DNA of 12,671 nucleotides, from NCBI GenBank assembly GCA_016191305.1, contig JACPOX010000155.1, positions 1 through 12,671 on the forward strand, read 5' to 3'. Below are positions 1-10,514 of the stretch, in pieces (position 1 is the first letter of the stretch; each line of letters begins with the position of its first letter). The stretch comes from Legionella longbeachae. Lineage in GTDB: Bacteria > Pseudomonadota > Gammaproteobacteria > Legionellales > Legionellaceae. The notes beneath the pieces are model-generated. The model did not search any database. It was not told where the DNA came from and saw only the letters and a program-made list of their open reading frames with translations. The position numbers and the translations under genes are program-made.

Positions 1-420
1 GTCCATCAATCCATTATCATAGTAAGTATTGACAGGTTGTATGTAAATGTCAGCTTCGTGCTTCAATAAACATTTTATCGTTTCTTCATTGCTATGTAAT
101 GCTGCCAACCAAATAGGTGTAAGATTATCTACAGTGTATTCTTTATATTTTTTTGATCGGATATTTACCTCTATCTTTTCTTCATTAATTAATCTGTCGA
201 TTTCTTCAGGTTGACAAAATAATGCGGCCCAATGCAGTAAGGTAAATCCAAAGGCGTCAAACTGTTTTGATACTGTATTCGCATTAAATGTTTCGTTGTA
301 GCAGTTTTTAATTTCGTTATAGCAAAGCTTTTTCTTCTCATCCTTTTTAAAGCGATTGTTGATATAAAACGTTCTTAAACTACTGTATTCATTCTTCAAT
401 TCCATGTCCCTATGCTCCAT
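1..420 (-). CDS. Ankyrin-repeat protein, N-terminal part (3' end beyond the window)
   Basis: An open frame runs from an ATG at 420 (minus) to the left edge, giving at least 140 residues without a stop. The first 50 or so residues are charged and Lys/Asn-rich. After that comes an ankyrin-like unit with the core FGFTLLHWAALF, followed by a second unit with LTPIWLAALHSNEETIKCLLKHEADI, which matches the usual TPLHxAA and LLxxGAD pattern. No signal peptide is seen. A second ATG at 405 (residue 6) has a GGAG nine bases upstream, whereas the first ATG has no clear Shine-Dalgarno, so 405 may be the true start. Ankyrin proteins mediate protein-protein contacts. In Legionella many are Dot/Icm-secreted effectors, but the C-terminal signal that could show this lies outside the window. 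The exact function is unknown. Confidence 0.75.
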   Translation of the reverse strand, partial: MEHRDMELKNEYSSLRTFYINNRFKKDEKKKLCYNEIKNCYNETFNANTVSKQFDAFGFTLLHWAALFCQPEEIDRLINEEKIEVNIRSKKYKEYTVDNLTPIWLAALHSNEETIKCLLKHEADIYIQPVNTYYDNGLMD

Positions 421-446
421 TTTATAACTTATTGAAAATTAATTGG

Positions 447-452
447 ATTGTA
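447..452 (-). promoter_or_regulatory. Possible -10 box for the ankyrin gene
   Basis: On the minus strand TACAAT lies 26 nt upstream of the first ATG of the ankyrin gene. There is no good -35 hexamer 16-18 nt further upstream. The whole 421-560 stretch is extremely AT-rich, so chance matches are likely. No convincing plus-strand promoter or Shine-Dalgarno for glnE was found in the same stretch. Confidence 0.25.
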
Positions 453-560
453 ATTTAATTTTAGAAAATTTAAAACTCATAGAAATAAAAATTAATAGCT
501 ATTGATTTTTCTAAATGATAACGAGAACATTAATTTTGAGAATAAAATAATAAAAAGTAT

Positions 561-3290
561 ATGCCAATAGAAATCCCTGAACTACTGCAATCAAAATCCT
601 GGTTTATTGAGAAACATTTGTCTGAGCTGCAGCATCCCTTGCATGAAACTGTAAAAAAACTTGTTCTGGTAAGTGAGTTTGCGTGCAGGCATATTCACTT
701 ATTGAAAACGTTACTCATGGGAGATAAGTGTCATTTTTTGTTGTCTCGCGAAGAGTATTTCAGTGCTTTAAAAAATGTCTCTTTGACTATACCGCAGGCA
801 GCTTATATTCGCGAATTGCGTCAATTTCGCAATACGCATTTTTTGAGGTTACTACTTCTTGAATTAGCCGAGATCGCTGATACGGAAGCAGTTATGCGTG
901 CATGGTCTGATTGTGCGGATGCTCTGATTTTACATACCCTAGATTATTGTAAACAGGCCTTGTTTTTGAGATATGGAAAACCCTGTGATAAAACTGGAGT
1001 AGAAGTTGACTTATTTACTTTTGCTATGGGTAAATTAGGCGGTAGAGAATTGAATTATTCTTCAGATATTGATCTGATTTTTGCATACACAGCTGAAGGA
1101 GAAACGGATGCTGAAGAGTGTATAGAAAACCAACATTATTTCAGTAAGTTGGTGCAGCAATTGATTCAAGTATTACAAAATGTAACCTCTGATGGCTTTG
1201 TATTTCGTGTTGATTTACGTTTACGTCCTAATGGTGAAAGTGGACCTTTGGTTTCAAGTTTGGCAAGTATGGAAACTTATTATCAAGAACAAGGTCGTGA
1301 TTGGGAACGTTATGCTATGGTTAAAGCACGAGTAATTACTGAGAAGTTAGATAAAGTACCTCTGTGGTTTGAGCGATTGATTCCCCCATTTGTGTATAGG
1401 CGATATGTTGATTTTAGCGTGATTGAATCATTACGTAGTATGAAGGCAATGATTGAGAGGGAAGTAGAGCTAAACCCACAATTGGATGACATTAAACGAG
1501 GCAAAGGAGGGATTCGAGAGGTGGAATTTGTGATTCAGAATTTTCAGTTAATACGTGGAGGACGTCTACCTCAATTACAAGTACAAAATGCATTGACGGC
1601 ACTAACTGTTTTAAAGCAAGAGAAATTATTATCGCACACTAATGCTTTAAAACAAGCTTATCTGTTTTTACGTAAGCTTGAAAATGTTCTCCAAAGTTTG
1701 AATGATCAGCAGACTCATTCTTTGCCAGAGGACCCTGTCAAGCAGGAGCAAATTACTTTGGCTATGGGATATTCTTCTTGGAGGGATTTGACTGCCAAAT
1801 TGCATAAATATCAGCGTATTATCAGTTATGCTTTTCATTCTGTACTGGGTAAAGTAGAAGATTATGAAGATGAAAAGAGAATGTTGGCGAAACAATTAGC
1901 TAGTCTTTGGCAAGGACATGTCGAAACCAATATGGCTGTTAATTTGTTGACTAGTTTAGGTTTTGCAAATGCATCCCATTGTTACCAGATGATCCACTCT
2001 TTTCGCCATAGCCCACGTTGCCGTCGTTTGACGCAAGGTGCGCGCATGCGCTTAGATCGTTTCATGGTCCTGTTGCTTGCAGAGCTTACCCATGTTGAAA
2101 AAACAGATGAGGTTTTACTCCAAGTAATGCATTTACTTGAAAATATAGTGGGTCGCAGCGCCTATCTCGCTTTATTGACCGAGAATCCACAAGTATTAAC
2201 TGAATTGTTATTTGCATTTGCCCATAGTCCATTTATTACCTCTTTACTAGTAACTCAACCGTTTTTATTGGAGGTATTACTGGATCAGGGGAAGGAATGG
2301 CGCCCACAATCGATGTCGCAACTACAAAAATTATTGATTGAAAAGTTAACACATCACAGTGATATGGAATTACAAGAAGAGACCTTAGGGCAGTTCAAAT
2401 TAACCCATTGGTTAATGGCTGCGCGGGCAGAGCTGTATGGTTTTTGTAGCGCAGTCCGCATTGGACAGTTTTTGTCTGATGTAGCTCAAGTTATTGTGAA
2501 TCAGATTTTAGTGATAGCTAGCGAGCAATTGTGTTTACGTTATCCTGAAATGAAGCAAGCAAAATCCTGCTTTGCAATTATTGCTTATGGAAAATTAGGT
2601 AGTCGTGAAATGAATTATGCATCTGATTTGGATTTGGTTTTTTTACATACAGCAAAGCCATCAGAAGAATCCTTGATTATTCGGTTAACCCAAAAAATAT
2701 TACATATGTTGACTACTCGATCTCAATCAGGAGTACTCTATGCTGTAGATACGCGTCTCAGACCTTCAGGAGCTGCGGGATTATTGGTGAGTCATGTTGA
2801 TGCTTTTGTGGAGTATCAGAAAAATGAAGCTTGGACTTGGGAACATCAAGCTTTATTAAAAGCACGAATTATTGCTGGAAATGTAGGGATTAGGCATACA
2901 TTTTTGCAATTAAAAAAATCTGTATTGTTATTAGCGCGAGATAAACCTAATTTAAAACAAGATATTTTAGCCATGAGAACCAAACTAGAGCAGTATCAGG
3001 ATCATAACCCTGTTTCTGATGGTTTGCAGGATTTGGAATTTCTAGTGCAGTTTTTGGTTCTTAAGTTAGGAAACGCTACTCTGGCTCGATATACGAATAC
3101 ATCAAATCAGCTGCGCCATTTGTTTTTTTTGGGTGTTTTAAATAAAGAAGAATATACCATTCTAAAGAAAGCGTACCGATTGCATCATCAATTATTGCAT
3201 CAAGGTTTACTATGTCCGAGTACTGTAATTAGCAGGCACATGCGGATAGAGATAAGGGCTATCTGTACAACGGTTTATGATAAAGAATAG
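561..3290 (+). CDS. glnE: Bifunctional glutamine synthetase adenylyltransferase / adenylyl-removing enzyme
   Basis: GlnE attaches AMP to a tyrosine of glutamine synthetase and removes it again, under control of the PII protein, setting enzyme activity to nitrogen status in the cytoplasm. The 909 residues hold the two expected nucleotidyltransferase domains. The N-terminal deadenylylation domain has KLGGRELNYSSDIDLI, with catalytic Asp169 and Asp171. The C-terminal adenylylation domain has KLGSREMNYASDLDLV, with Asp689 and Asp691. Both also carry the downstream RVDLRLRPNGESGPL and VDTRLRPSGAAGLL motifs and the YQEQGRDWERYAMVKAR / YQKNEAWTWEHQAL blocks. The length is slightly below that of E. 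coli GlnE (about 946); the loops after the second active site and before QDLEFLVQFL are shorter. The ATG at 561 has no obvious Shine-Dalgarno, but the next Met is about 50 residues in and would cut conserved sequence. The gene converges on rimO. Confidence 0.96.
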   Translation: MPIEIPELLQSKSWFIEKHLSELQHPLHETVKKLVLVSEFACRHIHLLKTLLMGDKCHFLLSREEYFSALKNVSLTIPQAAYIRELRQFRNTHFLRLLLLELAEIADTEAVMRAWSDCADALILHTLDYCKQALFLRYGKPCDKTGVEVDLFTFAMGKLGGRELNYSSDIDLIFAYTAEGETDAEECIENQHYFSKLVQQLIQVLQNVTSDGFVFRVDLRLRPNGESGPLVSSLASMETYYQEQGRDWERYAMVKARVITEKLDKVPLWFERLIPPFVYRRYVDFSVIESLRSMKAMIEREVELNPQLDDIKRGKGGIREVEFVIQNFQLIRGGRLPQLQVQNALTALTVLKQEKLLSHTNALKQAYLFLRKLENVLQSLNDQQTHSLPEDPVKQEQITLAMGYSSWRDLTAKLHKYQRIISYAFHSVLGKVEDYEDEKRMLAKQLASLWQGHVETNMAVNLLTSLGFANASHCYQMIHSFRHSPRCRRLTQGARMRLDRFMVLLLAELTHVEKTDEVLLQVMHLLENIVGRSAYLALLTENPQVLTELLFAFAHSPFITSLLVTQPFLLEVLLDQGKEWRPQSMSQLQKLLIEKLTHHSDMELQEETLGQFKLTHWLMAARAELYGFCSAVRIGQFLSDVAQVIVNQILVIASEQLCLRYPEMKQAKSCFAIIAYGKLGSREMNYASDLDLVFLHTAKPSEESLIIRLTQKILHMLTTRSQSGVLYAVDTRLRPSGAAGLLVSHVDAFVEYQKNEAWTWEHQALLKARIIAGNVGIRHTFLQLKKSVLLLARDKPNLKQDILAMRTKLEQYQDHNPVSDGLQDLEFLVQFLVLKLGNATLARYTNTSNQLRHLFFLGVLNKEEYTILKKAYRLHHQLLHQGLLCPSTVISRHMRIEIRAICTTVYDKE

Positions 3291-3420
3291 TAGGGGCTGT
3301 TGACATTTCTACTATTGCGGCCAAAATGAGTTGATTTTCTTTGCTCCGATGCTCACATAATTATCTATGCTGAAACCCAACTCATTTTGGCTGGGACTAG
3401 CGAAATGTCAACAGCCCCTA
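3291..3420. repeat. Palindromic MITE-like element between convergent genes
   Basis: The ends form a perfect 19-bp inverted repeat: 3291-3309 (taggggctgttgacatttc) pairs with 3402-3420. A second inner arm of 13 bp, 3321-3333 (ccaaaatgagttg), pairs perfectly with 3378-3390. Between the two arms is a short, poorly paired stretch, and the middle is a loop of about 44 nt. The element starts directly after the glnE stop codon and ends 10 bases before the rimO stop codon. The outermost bases are TA on both sides, which could be a duplicated TA target. The GGGGCTGTTGACATTTC ends resemble insertion-sequence terminal repeats. There is no coding capacity. Seen: the palindrome. Inferred: a non-autonomous mobile element that now also serves as a two-way terminator. 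Confidence 0.75.
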
Positions 3421-3430
3421 GCCCGCGGTT

Positions 3431-4738
3431 TTAACTAAATTCTCCATATAGGTCGTAATCATCAGTGTCTGTCACAATAACTTCTGCAAAAGAACCTACT
3501 TTTATACCTGGAGTTGGTGGAAGAATAACAAGGCCGTCAATTTCTGGAGCATCACTTTTGCTACGAGCAACAATTTGTTCTGAGTTCACTTCATCAATTA
3601 ATACCGTTTGTGTCGTACCTATCTTATTTTCTAATTTATTGCGGCTTATTTCAGCTTGTAATTGCATGAAACGGTGATAACGTTCTTCTTTAATTTCTTC
3701 AGGAACTGGGTCACTTAATTCATTCGCTTTAGCACCTTCTACAGGAGAATATTTGAAACAGCCAACTCGATCTAACTGAGCCTCCTCCAAAAAGTCGAGT
3801 AATTCCTCAAATTCCTCTTCGGTTTCTCCTGGAAAACCAACAATAAAAGTAGAACGAAGCGTTAAATCCGGACAAATTTCACGCCAAGAGGCAATACGCA
3901 ATAATGTATTCTCACTGCTTGCTGGACGTTTCATTGCTTTAAGAATACGCGAATTAGCATGTTGTAAAGGTATATCTAAATAGGGAAGAATTAGGCCATC
4001 TCGCATCAACGGAATAATTTCATCTACATGTGGGTAAGGGTAAACATAATGTAAGCGAATCCAAATACCTAACTTACCTAATTGTTCACATAAATCATAA
4101 AAACGTGTGTTGACAGTTTCTCCCTGCCAGGTTACAGGTTGATAGCGAGTATCTATACCATAAGCACTAGTATCTTGAGAAATCACTAAAATTTCATTGA
4201 CCCCAGCGTCTTTTAATTTTTGCGCTTCGGTTAAAACTTGAGTCATAGGATAACTTTGTAATTTACCGCGCATGGTTGGAATAATGCAAAAAGTACATTT
4301 TTGATTGCATCCTTCCGATATTTTCAAGTAAGCATAATGTCGTGGAGTTAATTTAATACCCTGGGGAGGAACAAGCTGAGTGAAAGGATCTGCAGGAGGA
4401 GGCAAATGTTGATGAACCGCACTCACTACTTCTTCGTAGGCATGGGCTCCACTAATATGTAGCACATCAGGGCATACTTCCTTAATAATGTCTGCTTTGG
4501 CACCTAAGCAACCAGTTACAATGACACGGCCATTTTCTGCCATAGCTTCTTTAATAGTATCTAAAGATTCTTTGACTGCGCTATCAATAAAGCCACAGGT
4601 ATTAATGACTACTACTCCAGCATCTTGATAGCTGGAAACTAATTCATATCCTTGAGCACGTAATTGGGTAATGATGCGCTCTGAATCAACTAGAGCCTTC
4701 GGACAACCCAAGCTAACAAAACCTACTTTATGATTCAT
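3431..4738 (-). CDS. rimO: Ribosomal protein S12 methylthiotransferase RimO
   Basis: RimO is a radical-SAM enzyme that adds a methylthio group to a conserved aspartate of ribosomal protein S12 (Asp89 in E. coli). The 435 residues match the family length (E. coli 441). The N-terminal MTTase domain carries the three cysteines for the auxiliary iron-sulfur cluster: Cys12 in SLGCPK, Cys48 in NTCGF and Cys77 in TGCLGAK. The radical-SAM domain has Cys144, Cys148 and Cys151 in [10 protein letters not shown], followed by [11 protein letters not shown] and [13 protein letters not shown]-terminal TRAM domain ends the protein. The SLGCPK, DSAVKES and SPVEGA signatures favour RimO over the related MiaB. 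The ATG at 4738 is preceded by a T-rich stretch with no clear Shine-Dalgarno, but the homologous N-terminus starts here. It lies downstream of dsbD with an 83-nt gap that holds its own promoter. Confidence 0.97.
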   Translation of the reverse strand: MNHKVGFVSLGCPKALVDSERIITQLRAQGYELVSSYQDAGVVVINTCGFIDSAVKESLDTIKEAMAENGRVIVTGCLGAKADIIKEVCPDVLHISGAHAYEEVVSAVHQHLPPPADPFTQLVPPQGIKLTPRHYAYLKISEGCNQKCTFCIIPTMRGKLQSYPMTQVLTEAQKLKDAGVNEILVISQDTSAYGIDTRYQPVTWQGETVNTRFYDLCEQLGKLGIWIRLHYVYPYPHVDEIIPLMRDGLILPYLDIPLQHANSRILKAMKRPASSENTLLRIASWREICPDLTLRSTFIVGFPGETEEEFEELLDFLEEAQLDRVGCFKYSPVEGAKANELSDPVPEEIKEERYHRFMQLQAEISRNKLENKIGTTQTVLIDEVNSEQIVARSKSDAPEIDGLVILPPTPGIKVGSFAEVIVTDTDDYDLYGEFS

Positions 4739-4767
4739 AAAAATTTTTCTGTAAAAAAAGTGAGCTA

Positions 4768-4797
4768 ATTATACTTCTTTTTGAATACGATTGTCGA
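4768..4797 (-). promoter_or_regulatory. Sigma70-type promoter of rimO
   Basis: On the minus strand a perfect -10 TATAAT (4773-4768) lies 18 nt downstream of TCGACA (4797-4792), which matches TTGACA at 5 of 6 positions. Transcription would start near 4760, leaving a short leader of about 22 nt before the rimO ATG at 4738. This suggests rimO can be expressed independently of dsbD. Confidence 0.7.
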
Positions 4798-4821
4798 CAT
4801 AATTGCTTATTTTTCTAGAGT

Positions 4822-6573
4822 CTATTGGTGTATCTTGCTTAAGGTATGTCGAAATTTTTCCGTTGAAATCTCACCCACTAATGTGAAAGCAGACAATTCT
4901 TTGCCCTCTGCATCGAAAAATAGAAAAGTAGGGGGGGCTACAACATGAAAATAATTAAGTATAGCTTTGTCTTCTGCATTATTCGCGGTGACATCAACTT
5001 TAATCACTGTAAAATGACTTAATTCTTCTTGAGTTTGCGAATCTTTAAACGTTGTTGCTTCCATAACTTTACATGAATTACACCAGTCAGCATAAAAATC
5101 CAGCATTACTGGTTTCCCATGTGCATCAGCAATGGATTGTTTTATGCTACTCAGAGTTTGTTTTTGTTGTGATTGCGTCAGTGCTGTATTTGTTGTTTTT
5201 ACACTTGTTAAGGGCTGTAGAGGATTTGTAGCACCCATACTGGCTCCAACCAAAATTAGAAAACCGTAGACGAGAAAAATAAGTCCTACTCCTTGATTGA
5301 ATTTTTCCCTATTTGATGCAGAGTAGGTTAACGCACCACTATATATTCCTGAAAAAATAAGCAAACTGGCCCAAAGTCCCATATTGATTAAAGGCGGTGC
5401 TATTCGTGAAATCAAATCAATAGCAACGGCTATGAATAGAATCCCGAATAGTGCTTTGATGGTATTCATCCAACCGCCGGTTTCGGGTAGCCATTTGCCT
5501 GCAGAAGTTCCAATAAGAAGTAGTGGAGTTCCCATTCCTAAGCTTAAGACAAATAAAGTAAGACATCCTAAAAGAACATTACCTGTTTGTGCAATATAGG
5601 TTAATACGCCTATTAAAGGTGCAGTAACACAAGGAGAAAGTATTAATGTAGACAAACAACCCATAATCGCAGCACCTAAATAGTGGCCTCCTCTTTTGTT
5701 GGTGCCACTTCCATGTATTTTTGCTTGCCAGGAATGAGGTAATTTGAACTCATAAAATCCAAACATTGATAAAGCCAAAAGCACAAAAATAAGGCTAAAT
5801 GCGCCAATAGACCAAGGTGATTGCATACTGATTTGCAGATTGGATCCAAGCAACGCAACTACTGCGCCGATTATCGAATAAGTAATCGACATGCTCAGGA
5901 CATAACTTAAAGAAAGAAAAAAAGCTTTTCGTGTCGTAATCTCTTTACCATGACCCACTATGAGTCCAGATAGAACGGGCACCATTGGCAGGATACAAGG
6001 AGTGAAAGATAAAAGCAGGCCAAAACCAAAAAAGCTAAAAAGAATCACAAACCAATTGTGATTCATAAAAATTTTAGTAATCCTATCATTTTGTGCTTCT
6101 TTTGTGGCAGCGGGTCTGTTTTCTGATTGGATGAGGTTTGCCTGAGTCAAAGCTAAATTATTATCGATTGATAACTGAATTGTTTTTGTTTCGGGTGCGT
6201 AACAAAATCCATCGTCAGAGCATCCTTGATAGTGTAACTCAAGTAATGTTTCTCCTGGTCGATCTCCTAAAATGCCAACTGGAACGGTGACTTGATTCCT
6301 GTATACGGTATAAACATGTCCTTGTTTATCTATTTTTTTTACGGTAGGAGGAAAACGAAGCGTTCCCAGATGAATGGTACTATCTACTTTGGGTATTAAT
6401 TTAATACGATCACTGTAAAGAAAATAATCAGGTTTTACTTGGAAATGGATCGCAAAAGTATTAGGGTCAATTTTTGTTACATTGACATGAAACACTTCTG
6501 CTGCAGGGAGAGGGTTTGCATGCAGAGCAAAAGCGGTAATGTAACTTAACAGCAGTATTAACCATTTTCTCAT
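4822..6573 (-). CDS. dsbD: Thiol:disulfide interchange protein DsbD
   Basis: DsbD carries electrons from cytoplasmic thioredoxin across the inner membrane to periplasmic partners such as DsbC, and to cytochrome c maturation. The 583 residues show all three modules. A signal peptide (about residues 1-19, hydrophobic LILLLSYITAFAL) leads into the periplasmic alpha domain, with its redox pair Cys118 and Cys124 in YQGCSDDGFCYAPETKT. The multi-helix membrane domain (about 170-450) has Cys193 in FTPCILPMVP and Cys315 in LSPCVTAPL. The C-terminal thioredoxin-like gamma domain has Cys498 and Cys501 in ADWCNSCK. The start at 6573 is supported by AAGG seven bases upstream and by the signal peptide. Length is near E. 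coli DsbD (565). The gene is divergent from groES and shares the 193-bp intergenic region. No hairpin terminator is visible before rimO, so read-through is possible. Confidence 0.96.
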   Translation of the reverse strand: MRKWLILLLSYITAFALHANPLPAAEVFHVNVTKIDPNTFAIHFQVKPDYFLYSDRIKLIPKVDSTIHLGTLRFPPTVKKIDKQGHVYTVYRNQVTVPVGILGDRPGETLLELHYQGCSDDGFCYAPETKTIQLSIDNNLALTQANLIQSENRPAATKEAQNDRITKIFMNHNWFVILFSFFGFGLLLSFTPCILPMVPVLSGLIVGHGKEITTRKAFFLSLSYVLSMSITYSIIGAVVALLGSNLQISMQSPWSIGAFSLIFVLLALSMFGFYEFKLPHSWQAKIHGSGTNKRGGHYLGAAIMGCLSTLILSPCVTAPLIGVLTYIAQTGNVLLGCLTLFVLSLGMGTPLLLIGTSAGKWLPETGGWMNTIKALFGILFIAVAIDLISRIAPPLINMGLWASLLIFSGIYSGALTYSASNREKFNQGVGLIFLVYGFLILVGASMGATNPLQPLTSVKTTNTALTQSQQKQTLSSIKQSIADAHGKPVMLDFYADWCNSCKVMEATTFKDSQTQEELSHFTVIKVDVTANNAEDKAILNYFHVVAPPTFLFFDAEGKELSAFTLVGEISTEKFRHTLSKIHQ

Positions 6574-6681
6574 TCATATACCTTAAAAATATAATAATAA
6601 TGTAACAATTCGAAAACCAGTGATAATAAAGCATAGTGTAGAGCGAATAAAATTAAAACAAAAATTTTTTTTGCTTTACCC

Positions 6682-6709
6682 CTTGAAAGTATTCTCCTTG
6701 GCCCCATAT
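6682..6709 (+). promoter_or_regulatory. Heat-shock (sigma32/RpoH) promoter of groES-groEL
   Basis: CTTGAAA (6682-6688) is followed after 13 nt by CCCCATAT (6702-6709). Both match the sigma32 consensus boxes (CTTGAAA and CCCCATnT) essentially perfectly, with proper spacing. Transcription would start near 6715, about 50 nt before the groES ATG. I saw no CIRCE element (the HrcA operator), so control appears to be through RpoH. Confidence 0.92.
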
Positions 6710-6766
6710 GTCAGTCAGCAGCATTACAAATGACTATTTAGAGTTTAATTAATCAGGAGATAAAAC

Positions 6767-8618
<1,852 letters not shown>

Positions 8619-8644
8619 GCTTGCCCAGTTACCTATTCTTTTAG

Positions 8645-8672
8645 AAAACCCGCTTTTATTGGCGGGTTTTTT
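8645..8672 (+). terminator. Rho-independent terminator after groEL
   Basis: AAAACCCGC (8645-8653) and GCGGGTTTT (8662-8670) form a 9-bp stem with an 8-nt loop, followed by a T run to 8672. It lies 26 nt after the groEL stop and 10 nt from the stop codon of the convergent adc gene. On the other strand a run of four Ts follows the stem, so it may act in both directions. Confidence 0.9.
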
Positions 8673-8682
8673 CTATCTGAGG

Positions 8683-9351
8683 TTACACAAGATAATCATG
8701 AACTACTCGGCCATAAGGCAGGGTTAAATCGGTTAATAAATGTACGCCATTAACAATGCGGCGTATCGGAAGACTTGCTACCGGAGCTAGTGCGTGAGGC
8801 GTTAATTGTAATTGCGCTGGACCTTTCCATGCTCCTTTTATGGTTACTTCATCAAGAAAATACTCAACAAGTTCGCAAATTCTAAGGCTCCCATCAACAT
8901 GAGGAATTATTTTAAGTAGGTAATTAGGAGCTTTCATGGAATCAGCAACTTTTTTCAGATCCAGAGTTTCGTATTTATAACCCATAGTTGCAGTGGCAAT
9001 GCGACAGGGTCCATATTCGAGAGTCCCTAATAAAGTTTCGTGAACCACCTCCAATTTGGGTTGTGCTAGTTTCTTAGGAAACCCCCAAATTTCACGTCCT
9101 CCTGCTATAGGTGGCAGATCATCTAAAAACATCGCATGCGTATAATTTCCCATTTTACCTTTATAACGTACTGGAATGACTTGACCTGATACTTCTAAAG
9201 GAGCAGGCACTATTTCACGTAACAAATCGATATCGGTTTCATAGGTAATTGTTAAGAATTCGCGATTGATAAACCGATAGGGCCCTTGAGGGTATGATGG
9301 ACTTGTTAAGGGCATTGCAAATGCTCGTTGTTTGACTTCTGCTTCATTCAT
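8683..9351 (-). CDS. adc: Acetoacetate decarboxylase family protein with an internal in-frame deletion
   Basis: The family converts acetoacetate to acetone and CO2 through a Schiff base on a lysine. Family features are clear: [12 protein letters not shown] near the N-terminus, Arg30 in NREFL (clostridial Arg29), [10 protein letters not shown] with Lys93-Lys94 (clostridial Schiff-base Lys115 and Lys116), [18 protein letters not shown], and [14 protein letters not shown]. The protein is 222 residues where about 245 is usual. Val54 (codon 9192-9190) is followed directly by SGQVIPV, so about 23 residues are missing, matching clostridial residues 54-76. That block holds Glu61 and Glu76, two conserved active-site acids, so the product is probably inactive if the sequence is right. 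The start at 9351 has GGGAG six bases upstream and overlaps the end of patD by 8 nt. It is the last gene of the bdhA-patD-adc unit and ends at the shared groEL terminator. Confidence 0.88.
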   Translation of the reverse strand: MNEAEVKQRAFAMPLTSPSYPQGPYRFINREFLTITYETDIDLLREIVPAPLEVSGQVIPVRYKGKMGNYTHAMFLDDLPPIAGGREIWGFPKKLAQPKLEVVHETLLGTLEYGPCRIATATMGYKYETLDLKKVADSMKAPNYLLKIIPHVDGSLRICELVEYFLDEVTIKGAWKGPAQLQLTPHALAPVASLPIRRIVNGVHLLTDLTLPYGRVVHDYLV

Positions 9352-10510
9352 TTTCAGCTCCCTTTAAATGTTTGTTTGTTGACATATCATATACTGCAAT
9401 GCCTGTAGTCAGCGATAGGGGTTTGAACCAGGGAGATTCTTTAATGGCTTTTTTTCCATCTGTATATCCGTTTTTTATTCGTTCAGAGATGGTTTTTTGA
9501 GAAAATTCATAATCCTTAGAGGAAAATTCAGTTTCATCAAGTTCATGCAAAAAACGTACTAGTGAGACTTTTGACTGGCGTCCACGTGCAATACAGAGTT
9601 TTAAATCAGGATTTGATCTTTTCTCTTTAGGCACATATTGAGAAAGAATATGAATGCTATTTTTAAGCGCATGAATCTTTTGATACATTTGAATCATTTT
9701 AGAAAAACGACTGGAATATTCTATATCTTTTTTACGCTTTAATACTTCGTCAAGAGAAGTGGGGTACAAACCATAGGAATCAAATAGATGAATCGCAAAA
9801 CAGAGCAAATCACGTGGGTATTCATGATCTGAAGATAAAACATAGCTTGTAGGAGAGTTACTGGAAAGTCCTCCATCCCAGTAAAACTTGCCTTCGATCT
9901 CGATCGCAGGGAAACCAGGAGGTAATGCAGCACTAGCCATGATATGCTCTGGTCCAATTGTATTTTCTTGTGAATCAAAATAGGTCATTTCGCCTGAACA
10001 GATTTCAACTGCACCCAAGCTTAAACGAATATGTTTGGAGTTAATGCGATCAAAATCTACATGTCGTTCCAAGCTAGATTTTAGTTCTTTAGTATCGTAA
10101 AAACTTAACTCATCCGGTGAGTTATAATAACCCATCAACAGTGGAGGAAAACGAGGAGTAAAAAACCCTGCCTGACCAAAAAGTAATGTAGTGTGAGCGG
10201 ATAATAAATGTCCTAGCTTTCGACTTTCAGCATCATTAGGTAAAATATCATTGTCTATAAAACTGGGTGTAGCAACTGATTCCCAGAATTGATACATTTT
10301 TTCAATACGAGTTTTGGGGGGGTTACCCGCTGAGATTGCAGCATTAATTGCCCCGATGGAGGTGCCGACATACCAGTTTGGATCATATCCAGCCTCATCC
10401 AAGGCATGTAAAACCCCAACTTGATAAGCTCCTAAAGCTCCGCCACCCTGCAAACAACACGCAATTGTTTGATGAGGTGACGGCTTGTGCTTTTTTTTTG
10501 CCCTAGCCAT
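9344..10510 (-). CDS. patD: Patatin-like phospholipase (PatD-like)
   Basis: Patatin-like enzymes are acyl hydrolases that cut lipids with a Ser-Asp dyad. The dyad is visible: Ser51 in the nucleophile elbow GTSIG and Asp212 in the DGG motif (YWDGGL). The oxyanion-hole motif [10 protein letters not shown] is at residues 21-30. The C-terminal half contains [10 protein letters not shown] and SKDYEFS blocks, typical of the patatin subfamily with a DUF3734-like tail. I place the start at 10510 (MARAKKKH, 388 residues) because TGGAG lies seven bases upstream and the bdhA stop is just 4 nt away; a longer frame from 10534 would overlap bdhA and lacks support. The N-terminus is basic and has no signal peptide. 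In L. pneumophila, patD forms an operon with bdhA that is needed for normal infection of amoebae; the same arrangement here supports the name. Confidence 0.9.
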   Translation of the reverse strand: MARAKKKHKPSPHQTIACCLQGGGALGAYQVGVLHALDEAGYDPNWYVGTSIGAINAAISAGNPPKTRIEKMYQFWESVATPSFIDNDILPNDAESRKLGHLLSAHTTLLFGQAGFFTPRFPPLLMGYYNSPDELSFYDTKELKSSLERHVDFDRINSKHIRLSLGAVEICSGEMTYFDSQENTIGPEHIMASAALPPGFPAIEIEGKFYWDGGLSSNSPTSYVLSSDHEYPRDLLCFAIHLFDSYGLYPTSLDEVLKRKKDIEYSSRFSKMIQMYQKIHALKNSIHILSQYVPKEKRSNPDLKLCIARGRQSKVSLVRFLHELDETEFSSKDYEFSQKTISERIKNGYTDGKKAIKESPWFKPLSLTTGIAVYDMSTNKHLKGAENE

Positions 10511-10514
10511 ATAT

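Noticed and set aside
435..462. 8-bp inverted repeat upstream of the ankyrin gene
   Set aside because: It is made only of A and T in a very AT-rich stretch, with weak stem stability and no T tract; chance is likely.
3305..3405. Possible small RNA or ORF inside the palindrome
   Set aside because: No promoter or open frame of useful length was seen; the pairing is explained by the inverted-repeat element.
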